Shown: positions 16,626 to 25,491 of the stretch, one piece after another | Numbering within the stretch: position 1 is the first letter of the stretch | Layout: every line of letters starts with the position of its first letter | Source: Sphingobacteriales bacterium | GTDB taxonomy: Bacteria > Bacteroidota > Bacteroidia > Chitinophagales > UBA2359 | Reading direction: 5' to 3' | DNA length: 64,000 bases | Assembly: GCA_016706405.1 (NCBI GenBank) | Contig: JADJJT010000001.1 | Location: 186,001-250,000 of the forward strand | Translations under genes and position numbers: made by a program | Notes under the pieces: generated by a model | The model's database searches: none | What the model was told of the DNA's origin: nothing | What the model saw: only the letters and a program-made list of their open reading frames with translations

Positions 16626-18806
16626 ATGACAGACAATTCAAAAAAGGGAAAATGCCCGGTTATGCACGGCGCAAACACCGACACAAGCAATCCTGTAACA
16701 AACTGGTGGCCAAATGCGCTTAATTTAGACATTTTGCACCAGCACGACACCAAAACAAACCCAATCGGCGAAGGCTTCAGTTACAGAGAAGCATTTAAAC
16801 AATTAGATTTAGAGGCCATTAAAAACGACCTTAAAAACCTAATGACAGACAGCCAAAATTGGTGGCCAGCCGACTGGGGGCATTATGGCGGCTTGATGAT
16901 TAGAATGGCCTGGCACAGCGCCGGAACCTATCGCTTAGCCGATGGTCGTGGTGGTGGCAATACCGGCAATCAGCGTTTTGCACCGCTCAACAGCTGGCCT
17001 GATAATGTAAGTTTAGACAAAGCCCGCCGACTATTATGGCCTGTTAAGAAAAAATATGGCAACAAAATTTCTTGGGCAGATTTGTTTATTCTTGCCGGAA
17101 ATATGGCTTTAGAATCAATGGGTTTCAAAACTTTTGGGTTTGCAGGCGGACGCGAAGATATTTGGCATCCGGAAAAAGATATTTATTGGGGTGCCGAAAA
17201 AGAATGGTTGGCAAAAGAAAGATATGCCGACATGTCAAACGAAGAATCGCTTGAAAACCCCTTAGCAGCCGTTCAAATGGGCTTAATTTATGTCAATCCC
17301 GAAGGTGTGAACGGAAATCCTAACCCTTTAAAAACCGCCGAAGCCATGCGCGTTACATTTAAACGAATGGCCATGAACGATGAAGAAACCGCTGCCTTAA
17401 CCGCAGGCGGCCACACCGTAGGAAAAGCACACGGAAATGGCAATGCCGCCGCCTTACAACCCAGCCCCGAAGGAGCACCTATTGAACACCAAGGACTTGG
17501 TTGGTATAACCCCAACGGAAAAGGAAATGCCGAGCACACGGTAAGCAGTGGCTTAGAAGGCGCTTGGACAACTTACCCAAACAAATGGAACCATACTTAT
17601 TTTTATTTGCTGTTTACTTACGAATGGGAATTGAAAAAAAGCCCCGCCGGAGCTTGGCAATGGGAACCAATAAACATGAAAGAAGAAGATAAACCTTTTG
17701 ATGCCCATTTACCCGGAATTCGCCGAAACCCAATAATGACCGATGCAGACATGGCTTTAAAAATAGACCCGGAGTACCGTAAAATAGCAGAACGTTTTTA
17801 TAATGACCCCGAATATTTTGAGCAAGTATTTGCCAAAGCTTGGTTTAAACTCACTCACCGCGATTTAGGTCCCAAAAGCCGCTATTTGGGCGCCGACGTA
17901 CCAAACGAAATTTTAATTTGGCAAGACCCAATTCCGGAAGTTAACTATACCCTGACCGAATCAGAAATTGAAACTTTAAAAACACAATTGCTAAATTGCG
18001 GCTTAACGGCCTCTGAACTCATCAACACGGCTTGGGATAGCGCGCGTACCTATAGAGGCTCGGACTACAGAGGCGGCGCTAATGGCGCAAGAATACGACT
18101 TGCCCCACAAAAAAACTGGGAGGGCAACGAACCGGAAAGACTTAATAAAGTGCTGGCAAAACTTAGCGAAATACAAGCAACGTTAACTAAAAAAGTAAGC
18201 ATTGCCGACTTAATCGTTTTAGGTGGAACTGCCGCCATTGAAAAAGCAGCACAACAAGCAGGTGTAAATATTAAAGCTCCGATTACCCTTGGAAGAGGAG
18301 ATGCAACCCAAGAAATGACCGATGTTGAGTCGTTTGCAGTGCTTGAACCCATACATGATGGCTACAGAAACTGGCAGAAAAAACAATATGCCCCCAAACC
18401 GGAAGAGATGCTGCTTGACAGAACACAATTAATGGGGCTTACAGCACCCGAAATGACCGTTTTAATTGGTGGAATGCGTGTTTTAGGAACAAACTACGGC
18501 GCAAGCAAACACGGTGTTTTAACTGACAGAGAAGGTGTTTTAACTAACGACTTTTTTGTAAATATTACCGATATGCGCTACAAATGGTTACCCATTTCGG
18601 AAGACTTGTACCATATTGTGGACAGAAAAACAGAAGAAGTGAAATGGACAGCTACAAGGGTTGATTTAATTTTTGGCAGCAACTCAATTTTACGCGCTTA
18701 TGCCGAATTTTACGCACAAGACGACAATAAAGAAAAATTTGTACACGACTTTATTAAAGCTTGGGCAAAAGTAATGAACAACGACCGCTTTGATTTATTA
18801 AAATAA
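16626..18806 (+). CDS. katG: Catalase-peroxidase
   Basis: A full-length 726-residue KatG. The distal haem residues are in MIRMAWHSAGTYR, the proximal His in AGGHTVGKAHG, and the Met-Tyr-Trp cofactor residues are present: the Trp of AWHS, the Tyr of MGLIYVNPEG and the Met of RMAMND. The C-terminal, non-catalytic peroxidase-like repeat begins near residue 420 and is intact. It removes hydrogen peroxide in the cytoplasm by catalase and peroxidase reactions. The inverted repeat upstream may be a control site. A GC-rich terminator follows. Confidence 0.97.
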   Translation: MTDNSKKGKCPVMHGANTDTSNPVTNWWPNALNLDILHQHDTKTNPIGEGFSYREAFKQLDLEAIKNDLKNLMTDSQNWWPADWGHYGGLMIRMAWHSAGTYRLADGRGGGNTGNQRFAPLNSWPDNVSLDKARRLLWPVKKKYGNKISWADLFILAGNMALESMGFKTFGFAGGREDIWHPEKDIYWGAEKEWLAKERYADMSNEESLENPLAAVQMGLIYVNPEGVNGNPNPLKTAEAMRVTFKRMAMNDEETAALTAGGHTVGKAHGNGNAAALQPSPEGAPIEHQGLGWYNPNGKGNAEHTVSSGLEGAWTTYPNKWNHTYFYLLFTYEWELKKSPAGAWQWEPINMKEEDKPFDAHLPGIRRNPIMTDADMALKIDPEYRKIAERFYNDPEYFEQVFAKAWFKLTHRDLGPKSRYLGADVPNEILIWQDPIPEVNYTLTESEIETLKTQLLNCGLTASELINTAWDSARTYRGSDYRGGANGARIRLAPQKNWEGNEPERLNKVLAKLSEIQATLTKKVSIADLIVLGGTAAIEKAAQQAGVNIKAPITLGRGDATQEMTDVESFAVLEPIHDGYRNWQKKQYAPKPEEMLLDRTQLMGLTAPEMTVLIGGMRVLGTNYGASKHGVLTDREGVLTNDFFVNITDMRYKWLPISEDLYHIVDRKTEEVKWTATRVDLIFGSNSILRAYAEFYAQDDNKEKFVHDFIKAWAKVMNNDRFDLLK

Positions 18807-18856
18807 ATTATGAAAACCAATCAAAGCTAAACTAATTTTGTAAATCATGGATCATG

Positions 18857-18902
18857 GCGGGGCATAGCAAACGTATTTACGCGCTACGCCCCGCTTTTGT
18901 TT
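18857..18902 (+). terminator. katG terminator
   Basis: GCGGGGCATAGC (18857-18868) pairs with GCTACGCCCCGC (18883-18894) with one mismatch and a 14 nt loop, followed by TTTTGTTT. It lies 50 bp after the katG stop, between convergent genes. Confidence 0.8.
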
Positions 18903-18976
18903 CACCTCGCATTTTTCTTAGTAATTAAGGGAGCAAAATTTGCCGTTATTTATATGCTCCGATGATTTTTAGTATG

Positions 18977-20413
18977 CTATTCCGCTACGTAGTCTGCCGT
19001 TTCGTTTTCTATAAAAGGTATTACTTGTACGGTAGCTTGTGTACCCAAATAGCGCTTAACCACTTTTTCCATTAAATGGTGGTGGTTGCGCTTGGGCAAT
19101 GCCTCGGCAATGGCATAGGGGGTATTAAGCCAGTTGGGATTAAAATAGCCAAAGGCCACCACAAGGCCATCTTGCACCAATACAGCCGATTTTTCATCGA
19201 AACTGCGACCTTCGTCAATAACTATAAAATTAATATCTTGAAAAAACTCGCCTCGCAAAGCCTTTTTTAAGCGATGGTTGTAAATGCGCGCTTTTTCTTT
19301 GCCACAACAAGCACCTAAACAATTCCCCAAATGAAAACTACTGCACCCCGACTTTGAATTTAATGGCCGCTCGAGGCCACATAAGGCCGGGCACAAATTG
19401 TGCTTTTGCACTTTTCGCTCTAAGTATTTTACGGCATCGGGGCGGCGGTTAAATTGCTGTAACGCTTCTTGCGGGCGGGCGGCCTTGTCTAAGGGCGATA
19501 TTCTTAACTGGGTGTATCCAAACGAGTTGGTAGATTTAAAAATACCAAAATGCGGCATATTTGTACCCATCCGGTTAAAACTTGGCTGATGCTTGTTAAT
19601 TTCTTCTAACTGTTCTAACTCGGCAATTAAAGTATTACCGCAAACCTCCCAACTTATTTCATTTACATGTTTAACAATATTTTCGCGGCGTTGCGCTTTA
19701 GGGTTGCGAAATGTTTTAAACGTTTCGCGGCGAATATCGGCGCTGGCATCAATATATATAATTTTACCTTTTTGATTATAATAGTAAACTTTGCCAGGCT
19801 CTTCGGGTATTTGGTTCAAATGTTGTGCCGAAATTTGGGGGGGCAATTTTTGAAAAACACTTTGGCTAAAAACCAATTCGTTTACCCAATGATGCGCTTT
19901 TTCGTGTGCAAATAAATATTTTAAAAGATGCAGGGTAGCTAAGGCATCGCTATAAGCGCGGTGGTGGTCGTCTAAGGGTATAGCAAGGTCGGTGCAAAGG
20001 GCATCTAAGCCAAAAGTAGTGCGGTGGGGCAACAACTCGCGCGATAGTTTTACCGTGCATAGTTTGGGCATGTTAAAGGCAATACCTAATCGTTTAAACT
20101 CCGAGCGAATAAAAGCGTAATCGTATTGGGCGTTATGGGCAACTAAAATGGCATTTTGCGTTATATTTAACAACTCTTGCGCTACTGCATCAAACGTGGG
20201 GGCGTTGGCAACCATTTCGTTGGTAATGCCGGTAAGCTGGGTTATAAACGGCGGAATTAGTACAGACGGATTTATAAGCGTGCAAAACTGTTGGGTAATA
20301 GTGTTGCCATTAAAACGGTAAACGGCAATTTCGGTAATACGGTCGCGTTGGGCGCTACCGCCCGTAGCCTCAATATCAACTACAGTAAATTCGTAATTGT
20401 CAACAAAATGCAT
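18977..20413 (-). CDS. DnaQ-like 3'-5' exonuclease fused to a GIY-YIG-type domain
   Basis: A 478-residue protein. Residues 1-175 form a DEDDh exonuclease of the DNA polymerase III epsilon type (VVDIEATGG with the first Asp/Glu, AHNAQYDYAF, and HHRAYSDALAT). Residues about 205-285 resemble the UvrC/Cho GIY-YIG nuclease domain, but the signature is altered (KVYYYNQKGKIIYIDAS, where YIG reads YID) while the helix with ELEQLEEINKHQPSFN keeps its Glu. A Cys-containing segment (LCPALCGLE, CSSFHLGNCLGACCG) follows and may bind a metal. This fusion is recurrent in Bacteroidota and presumably acts in DNA repair. Confidence 0.85.
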   Translation of the reverse strand: MHFVDNYEFTVVDIEATGGSAQRDRITEIAVYRFNGNTITQQFCTLINPSVLIPPFITQLTGITNEMVANAPTFDAVAQELLNITQNAILVAHNAQYDYAFIRSEFKRLGIAFNMPKLCTVKLSRELLPHRTTFGLDALCTDLAIPLDDHHRAYSDALATLHLLKYLFAHEKAHHWVNELVFSQSVFQKLPPQISAQHLNQIPEEPGKVYYYNQKGKIIYIDASADIRRETFKTFRNPKAQRRENIVKHVNEISWEVCGNTLIAELEQLEEINKHQPSFNRMGTNMPHFGIFKSTNSFGYTQLRISPLDKAARPQEALQQFNRRPDAVKYLERKVQKHNLCPALCGLERPLNSKSGCSSFHLGNCLGACCGKEKARIYNHRLKKALRGEFFQDINFIVIDEGRSFDEKSAVLVQDGLVVAFGYFNPNWLNTPYAIAEALPKRNHHHLMEKVVKRYLGTQATVQVIPFIENETADYVAE

Positions 20414-20476
20414 AAAGATTTTTTAAAACGGCAAATTGTTTTGCTTAAAATTGTGTTTAATGAACAGGTAATAATG

Positions 20477-20484
20477 CAAAGGTA
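20477..20484 (-). promoter_or_regulatory. -7 box of the exonuclease gene
   Basis: On the minus strand TACCTTTG (20484 to 20477) matches the Bacteroidota -7 consensus, 63 bp before the start at 20413. Confidence 0.5.
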
Positions 20485-20681
20485 GCCAATGTTTTGGGCT
20501 GAACTATGTAAATTTTGTATTTTATTTTCAGAATTATAGTTTTAAACTATTTTTTAAATTAAGAGACGGCTGCCTGTATTTAGTTTTATCCGGAAAGATT
20601 TTAAAAACCTGTTATCCGGATAATTTTTCTCTGTTTTTACTTGGTATGGCAGCTCGTTTTTTTCATCTTGTTTAATTTAGG

Positions 20682-20689
20682 TATATTTG
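20682..20689 (+). promoter_or_regulatory. -7 box of the DUF2851 gene
   Basis: TATATTTG matches TAnnTTTG, 46 bp before the ATG at 20736. Confidence 0.5.
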
Positions 20690-20735
20690 CCCAAAATAAG
20701 CCCCCACCTTTATTAATCTAATTGTTGTTTGTTTT

Positions 20736-22040
20736 ATGAACGAAGCATTTTTAGCCTATATTTGGAAGTTTGGCTTGTTTGACCGGGCACATTTGACCAC
20801 CACATCTGGAGAACCCTTAGTTATTGAACACCCCGGATGGGAAAACAAAACGTCTGGCCCCGATTTTTTTAATGCCCGTATTAAAATTGGCAGTACCACC
20901 TGGGCCGGAAACATTGAAATACACGTCAATACCTCCGACTGGTTTAAACACGGCCATCAAAACGATGCTGCTTACCAAAATATTATTTTACACTTGGTAT
21001 TTAATGCCGATGTACCGCCCGTAACTAACGTACAAGGTCAGTCTATACCTACGTTAGCTTTAGAGGGGCGTATAAATCCCAAAGTTTATGCCCGTTTTCA
21101 GCAATTACATACCGCAAAAACAACTATTCCGTGCCAAAACCTGTTTGCCGAAATACCTGCTATAAAACGCCTGCAATGGACAGAGCGCCTACTGATTGAA
21201 AGATTAGAGCAAAAAATGGAGCCTTTACAACAAAGTTTGCATTTAAACCAAAATAACTGGCAAATAACCCTGTTCGAAGCCATTGCGCGCGCCTTGGGGG
21301 GCAACCTTAATGCCCAACAAATGGAAATGCTGGTGCGAAGTGTACCGTATCAGACTTTATTGCGGCAACAACCAACCCAAGCACCACAATTAGAGGCGCT
21401 ATTATTAGGGCAAGCGCAATTGTTGCCGCCCACAGCCGCCACTACCCGCACCGACCCTTACGTTGCCTTATTGCTGCGCGAATATGAAGCCTTAAAAAAC
21501 AAATATCAACTAACGCCGTTAATGCCTAAAATTTGGAAAACCAAAGGTTTGCGCCCACTTAATTCTCCAACCATACGCATAGCCCAGTTAGCCGCTTTAA
21601 TACAACATGAACCACAACTTTTTGATAAAATTATTGCCGCCCAAACAATACAAGAACTATTTGAATTATTAGCTATTGCTCCCAGCGAGTATTGGCAAAC
21701 TCATTACGTTTTGGGCAAACCAAGTGCCGCCAAACTTAAAACGCCCGGACAAGCCACTCTCGAAATTGTAATAATTAACGCCTTGGTTCCTTTGGTCTTT
21801 TTGTACGGTCGGCTTAGGGCAATGCCGCATTTAGAAGAACGCGCCCTAAATTGGCTACACCAACTGCCCCCCGAACAAAATCATATTACCCAAATTTGGC
21901 AAAACTTAGGCTGGAAACCTACTAACGCCGCCGACTCGCAAGCCATGATCCAACTAAAAAAGTATTATTGCGATACCAAAAAATGTTTGCACTGTGCCTT
22001 TGGGCATCAAATAATTAATTACAACCCCGCATTGGCATAA
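20736..22040 (+). CDS. DUF2851 family protein
   Basis: A 434-residue cytoplasmic protein of the DUF2851 family, which is confined largely to Bacteroidota and has no known function. Recognisable features are the start MNEAFLAYIWKFGLFD, GPDFFNARIKIG and GNIEIHVNTSDWFKHGH, which together resemble a PD-(D/E)XK-type core (Asp, Glu, His), and a C-terminal cysteine cluster YYCDTKKCLHCAFG that might bind zinc. The nuclease resemblance is only my reading of the motif spacing. Its 3' end overlaps the convergent desulfhydrase gene by 22 bp. Confidence 0.82.
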   Translation: MNEAFLAYIWKFGLFDRAHLTTTSGEPLVIEHPGWENKTSGPDFFNARIKIGSTTWAGNIEIHVNTSDWFKHGHQNDAAYQNIILHLVFNADVPPVTNVQGQSIPTLALEGRINPKVYARFQQLHTAKTTIPCQNLFAEIPAIKRLQWTERLLIERLEQKMEPLQQSLHLNQNNWQITLFEAIARALGGNLNAQQMEMLVRSVPYQTLLRQQPTQAPQLEALLLGQAQLLPPTAATTRTDPYVALLLREYEALKNKYQLTPLMPKIWKTKGLRPLNSPTIRIAQLAALIQHEPQLFDKIIAAQTIQELFELLAIAPSEYWQTHYVLGKPSAAKLKTPGQATLEIVIINALVPLVFLYGRLRAMPHLEERALNWLHQLPPEQNHITQIWQNLGWKPTNAADSQAMIQLKKYYCDTKKCLHCAFGHQIINYNPALA

Positions 22041-22933
22041 CCGCCGGTATGTAGCAACACCAAAGAACTGTTTTTAGCAAAATAGCCTTGTTGCGCGAGT
22101 TGCAAAACGCCGTAAACCATTTTTCCGGAATAAACAAAATCGAGCGGAATGGCATAAGTTTCCTCAAACAGGCGCATAAAGTTCAATAACTCATCGTTTG
22201 TTTTGGCATAGCCCCCAAAAGTAAACTGGTCAAAAATAGTGAAATCACAGCCTTTATTATTGTAACCCAGCAATAGCGCATCAACTAAAGATTTTAAATA
22301 GCTACCATCATTAAGCACTGCAATACCAAGGGCACGGGTAGCAGACTGATGGCCATCAAGTGCAGTGGCCAAGCCGGCCAACGTGCCGCCCGTACCTACC
22401 GGACAAACAAAATAATTAGGGCAAAATCCTAATTGCTGGGTAATTTCGGGTATTAACTCGGCGCAGCCCTTAACCGCATAATGATTTGAGCCTCCATCGG
22501 GTAACCAATAGGGGTTAAAATTTTCCGGAATTTGGGCTTGTAGCTGGCTAAAAACATCCGGATAATATTTTTGGCGGTAAGTAGCTCTGTCAATATAAAA
22601 AAGCGTCATGCCCGCTTGTTGGCAAAACCTTAAATTTTGGTTTATAATTGCGCTGGGTTCGCCGCGCACAAAGCCAAAAGTAGCCAAGCCCAAGCCTGCA
22701 CCTGCTGCCGCTACCGCCCTTAAATGGTTTGAGTAGGCGCCGCCAAAACTGGCTAAAGCGTTGCAGTTTTGTTGTTGTGCTGCTTGTAAATTGTATTTTA
22801 ATTTACGCCATTTATTGCCCGATATGTTTGGGTCAATTAAATCGTCTCGTTTTATGTGAACGGTTAATTGGTGTGCGTCAAAAATGGGGTGCGTCAATAA
22901 TTGTATTGGCGAGGGCAAATTTAACGACAACAT
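22019..22933 (-). CDS. D-cysteine desulfhydrase / ACC deaminase family PLP enzyme
   Basis: A 304-residue fold type II PLP enzyme. The PLP lysine lies in SGNKWRKLKYNL (near 40), a substrate loop in ASFGGAYSNHLRA, and the phosphate-binding loop in VGTGGTLAGL. These features fit D-cysteine desulfhydrase (D-cysteine to pyruvate, sulfide and ammonia) or 1-aminocyclopropane-1-carboxylate deaminase; sequence reading alone does not separate the two. It is cytoplasmic. Its C-terminal codons overlap the end of the DUF2851 gene tail to tail. The length is typical for the family. Confidence 0.85.
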   Translation of the reverse strand: MLSLNLPSPIQLLTHPIFDAHQLTVHIKRDDLIDPNISGNKWRKLKYNLQAAQQQNCNALASFGGAYSNHLRAVAAAGAGLGLATFGFVRGEPSAIINQNLRFCQQAGMTLFYIDRATYRQKYYPDVFSQLQAQIPENFNPYWLPDGGSNHYAVKGCAELIPEITQQLGFCPNYFVCPVGTGGTLAGLATALDGHQSATRALGIAVLNDGSYLKSLVDALLLGYNNKGCDFTIFDQFTFGGYAKTNDELLNFMRLFEETYAIPLDFVYSGKMVYGVLQLAQQGYFAKNSSLVLLHTGGYANAGL

Positions 22934-23089
22934 ATTATTTTATTTGCAAAAATACAAGCATCGCTTTAAATACAAGTGTTATTGCTTGCTTTTTATCCGG
23001 ATGTTTTGGAGCGGCTTTGTTGTTTTTTGCTGTTCTTCAGCGAATAGCGCTAAACTAACTGCGGTTAAGCCTCTAAATATAAGGTTTAG

Positions 23090-23989
23090 TTAATTTACGG
23101 CTGCGTATGCTTGTTTGCGCTCGGCAGCTAATTTATTGGCACGCAAAGTATTTAGCAAAAGGGCAGCCACCGTCATGGCGCCAACCCCTCCGGGAACGGG
23201 TGTTATATAGCTGCAAAGTGGGGCAACGGCATCAAAATCAACATCGCCTACTAATTTACTACCATTGTCGTCAGTATTTATGCGGTTAATGCCTACATCA
23301 ATTACTACGGCACCGGGTTTTACGTGTTGGGCGGTAATAAAATTAGGTTTGCCAATGGCGGCAATTAAAATATCGGCTTGTTTGGTGTATAAACTAAGGT
23401 CGCCCGATTTGCTGTGGCATAATGTAACAGTACAGTTGCCCGGGTTGCTGCTGCGCGATAGTAAAATGCTCATGGGTGTGCCTACTATATTGCTGCGGCC
23501 TACAACAACACAATGTTTTCCGGATGTTTCGATATTATAGCGTTTTAAAAGCTCTAAAATACCCATTGGTGTTGCCGGTATAAACGAAGGAAGCCCCAGC
23601 GTCATGCGGCCAATATTTGCCGGATGAAAGCCATCTACATCTTTATCGGGGTTAATGGCTTGTAAAACGGTGTCGGCATCAATATGGGCGGGCAGGGGCA
23701 GTTGCACAATAAACCCATCTATATTGCTTGCTTGGTTAAGGCGCTCAACTTGTGTTATTAGTTGGGCTTGAGTGGTGGTTTGGGGCAGCCTGATAACGGT
23801 ATGCTCAAAACCAACTTCTTTACAAAAACGCACTTTGTTATTAACGTATGCGTGACTTGCGGGGTTGTCGCCAACAAGAATGGCACATAAATGTGGAATT
23901 TTTCCATCTTGCCGGGCAATATCGGCTACTGCCTGGCGCAACTCGTTTTTTATATCGTTTGATATGGCTTTGCCATCGAGAATTTGCAT
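23090..23989 (-). CDS. folD: Bifunctional methylenetetrahydrofolate dehydrogenase/cyclohydrolase
   Basis: A 299-residue FolD. Typical blocks are YVNNKVRFCKEVGFEH with the catalytic Lys, PLPAHIDADTVLQAINPDKD, VVGRSNIVGTP in the NAD(P)-binding fold, and the C-terminal PGGVGAMTVAALLLNT. It interconverts 5,10-methylene-, methenyl- and 10-formyl-tetrahydrofolate in one-carbon metabolism. A TACTTTTG -7 box lies about 70 bp upstream. It is probably transcribed alone: the gene upstream on the same strand (mvaD) ends 180 bp away with this promoter between. Confidence 0.96.
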   Translation of the reverse strand: MQILDGKAISNDIKNELRQAVADIARQDGKIPHLCAILVGDNPASHAYVNNKVRFCKEVGFEHTVIRLPQTTTQAQLITQVERLNQASNIDGFIVQLPLPAHIDADTVLQAINPDKDVDGFHPANIGRMTLGLPSFIPATPMGILELLKRYNIETSGKHCVVVGRSNIVGTPMSILLSRSSNPGNCTVTLCHSKSGDLSLYTKQADILIAAIGKPNFITAQHVKPGAVVIDVGINRINTDDNGSKLVGDVDFDAVAPLCSYITPVPGGVGAMTVAALLLNTLRANKLAAERKQAYAAVN

Positions 23990-24059
23990 AAATAAAGCGA
24001 TGGTTTTTTTGTTGTTTTGTTAAGTAATCAATTAAATAGTTGTTGGTGTAAAACGCACA

Positions 24060-24067
24060 CAAAAGTA
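24060..24067 (-). promoter_or_regulatory. -7 box of folD
   Basis: On the minus strand TACTTTTG (24067 to 24060) matches TAnnTTTG, about 70 bp before the folD start. Confidence 0.5.
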
Positions 24068-24169
24068 CAACAAAATAAGGCAAAATTTACACTCGTTTTG
24101 CTTTTTATTTTATGATACAGGCCGAGGGCTTAAGGAGCAAAAAAATTGTGCGGCAGCTTTGCTGCCCAA

Positions 24170-25315
24170 CTATAATAAAACCGGCCCCTGCCCCAGCACA
24201 TTAGCCAATACCGTTTCGGATTGGCATAAGGGTTGTAAATTTGTTTTGATGAACGATTGAACTTCGGCGGCATAGGCATCCGGATATAAAACGTGTAAAT
24301 TAGGTCCGGCATCTAAGGTAAAACAAACCGGAATTTTAGTATCACTCCTAAAATTGCGCAGTAAATTAATCATGCTTAAAGTAGTAGGCTCAAGCAAAAT
24401 AAACGATGGGTTCGAGGTCATCATTAAAGCGTGTAGCATTAGGGCTTCGGCTTCGGTAATATTTATAAAAGTATCTAAATCGCCATTTTGCAGCGCTTGG
24501 CACAGCAAGGCCATGTTTTGCTCGGCCAACTGGTATCTGAGCGGTGCGAAGGGGTTGCCTTCCATTAGGGCGTGGCCGGCGCGGCTTGATACTTTTTTTT
24601 CGGTGCGGCTGGCAATTAAAATATCGTCATGAAAGCTGGTAAAAATAGGTGCTAAGGCGTGGCCATAAGGCACAGCATACTCGTTATGTGCTGGCTGGCA
24701 GGCGGCTGTTTGCCCCCATATAGCTGCCAAACCGTAAACCGACCTGCAAGCACTGCCCGACCCTAAGCGGGCTATATAACTTGCCTGCTGTAAAAAGGCA
24801 GCCATGTTTTGGCTTTGGTTTTGATTGTCATTGCCGTTGGTTTGCCCTGCTGTTATTACACGCTGCGCCAAACTGCACAAGCACAAAGCCAACGCGCTTA
24901 ACCCCGATGCCGAAGAGGCAATGCCCGACGAATGTGGAAAAGTATTATGGGTTTCGATGCGCAGGTCTAATCCGGATAAAAAAGGAAAATAAGGCAGCAT
25001 CTCCGTTAAAAACTGCTGTATTTTAGTGGCAAACTTTTCGTTTGGTTGCCCATCAAAACTAAACGCTAAGCTAATACCATCTTTGTTTGAGGCTTTGGGG
25101 CTATAATATAAAGTGGTATCGGTAATGGCCTGCGACAGGGTAAAACTTACCGAGGCATTGCGCGGCAATTGTTGCCCATATTTGCCCCAGTATTTAACCA
25201 AAGCAATGTTCGAGGGGCTTTGCCATCGTATAGCACCCGGCGGTAATTGTTGTATGTGTTTAGCCGATAAAAACTCGGATGAAATATTAAATAGTGGAAA
25301 ATGCGATGAAACCAT
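24170..25315 (-). CDS. mvaD: Diphosphomevalonate decarboxylase
   Basis: From the ATG at 25315 the protein has 381 residues; the longer frame would read through the promoter. It is a GHMP-family enzyme with SPSNIALVKYWGK near the N-terminus, the nucleotide loop HSSGIASSASGLSAL, and GSGSACRSVYG with the region around SRAGHALM. It converts mevalonate diphosphate to isopentenyl diphosphate, so this organism makes isoprenoids by the mevalonate route. A UbiA-family prenyltransferase gene is divergently transcribed 176 bp away, suggesting a functional pair in isoprenoid lipid or quinone supply. Confidence 0.93.
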   Translation of the reverse strand: MVSSHFPLFNISSEFLSAKHIQQLPPGAIRWQSPSNIALVKYWGKYGQQLPRNASVSFTLSQAITDTTLYYSPKASNKDGISLAFSFDGQPNEKFATKIQQFLTEMLPYFPFLSGLDLRIETHNTFPHSSGIASSASGLSALALCLCSLAQRVITAGQTNGNDNQNQSQNMAAFLQQASYIARLGSGSACRSVYGLAAIWGQTAACQPAHNEYAVPYGHALAPIFTSFHDDILIASRTEKKVSSRAGHALMEGNPFAPLRYQLAEQNMALLCQALQNGDLDTFINITEAEALMLHALMMTSNPSFILLEPTTLSMINLLRNFRSDTKIPVCFTLDAGPNLHVLYPDAYAAEVQSFIKTNLQPLCQSETVLANVLGQGPVLL

Positions 25316-25332
25316 AATAAAAATTTTCGCGA

Positions 25333-25340
25333 CAAAGGTA
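25333..25340 (-). promoter_or_regulatory. -7 box of mvaD
   Basis: On the minus strand TACCTTTG (25340 to 25333) ends 17 bp before the ATG at 25315. It decides the start, because all upstream in-frame ATGs precede it. Confidence 0.6.
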
Positions 25341-25425
25341 CGTTTTTTACACCGCATAATTTTAATATTGCCCATCTGTGTAACAAATGGATAAGTCTTA
25401 TCCTTAATTTGCTGCAAAAAAGCAT

Positions 25426-25433
25426 TACTTTTG
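25426..25433 (+). promoter_or_regulatory. -7 box of the UbiA-family gene
   Basis: TACTTTTG matches TAnnTTTG, 58 bp before the start at 25492. Confidence 0.45.
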
Positions 25434-25491
25434 CCTTCGCATACTAAAAAACAAACCAATCTCCCCTCAAAACCACTTTCACTTTATACTA

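Larger units (their letters stand above)
20414..20735. other. Divergent promoter region with paired TCCGGA words
   Basis: 322 bp between the exonuclease (minus) and DUF2851 (plus) genes. It holds a -7 box for each gene and two TCCGGA words (20589-20594 and 20615-20620), both within TTATCCGGA. No gene is visible. Confidence 0.6.
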
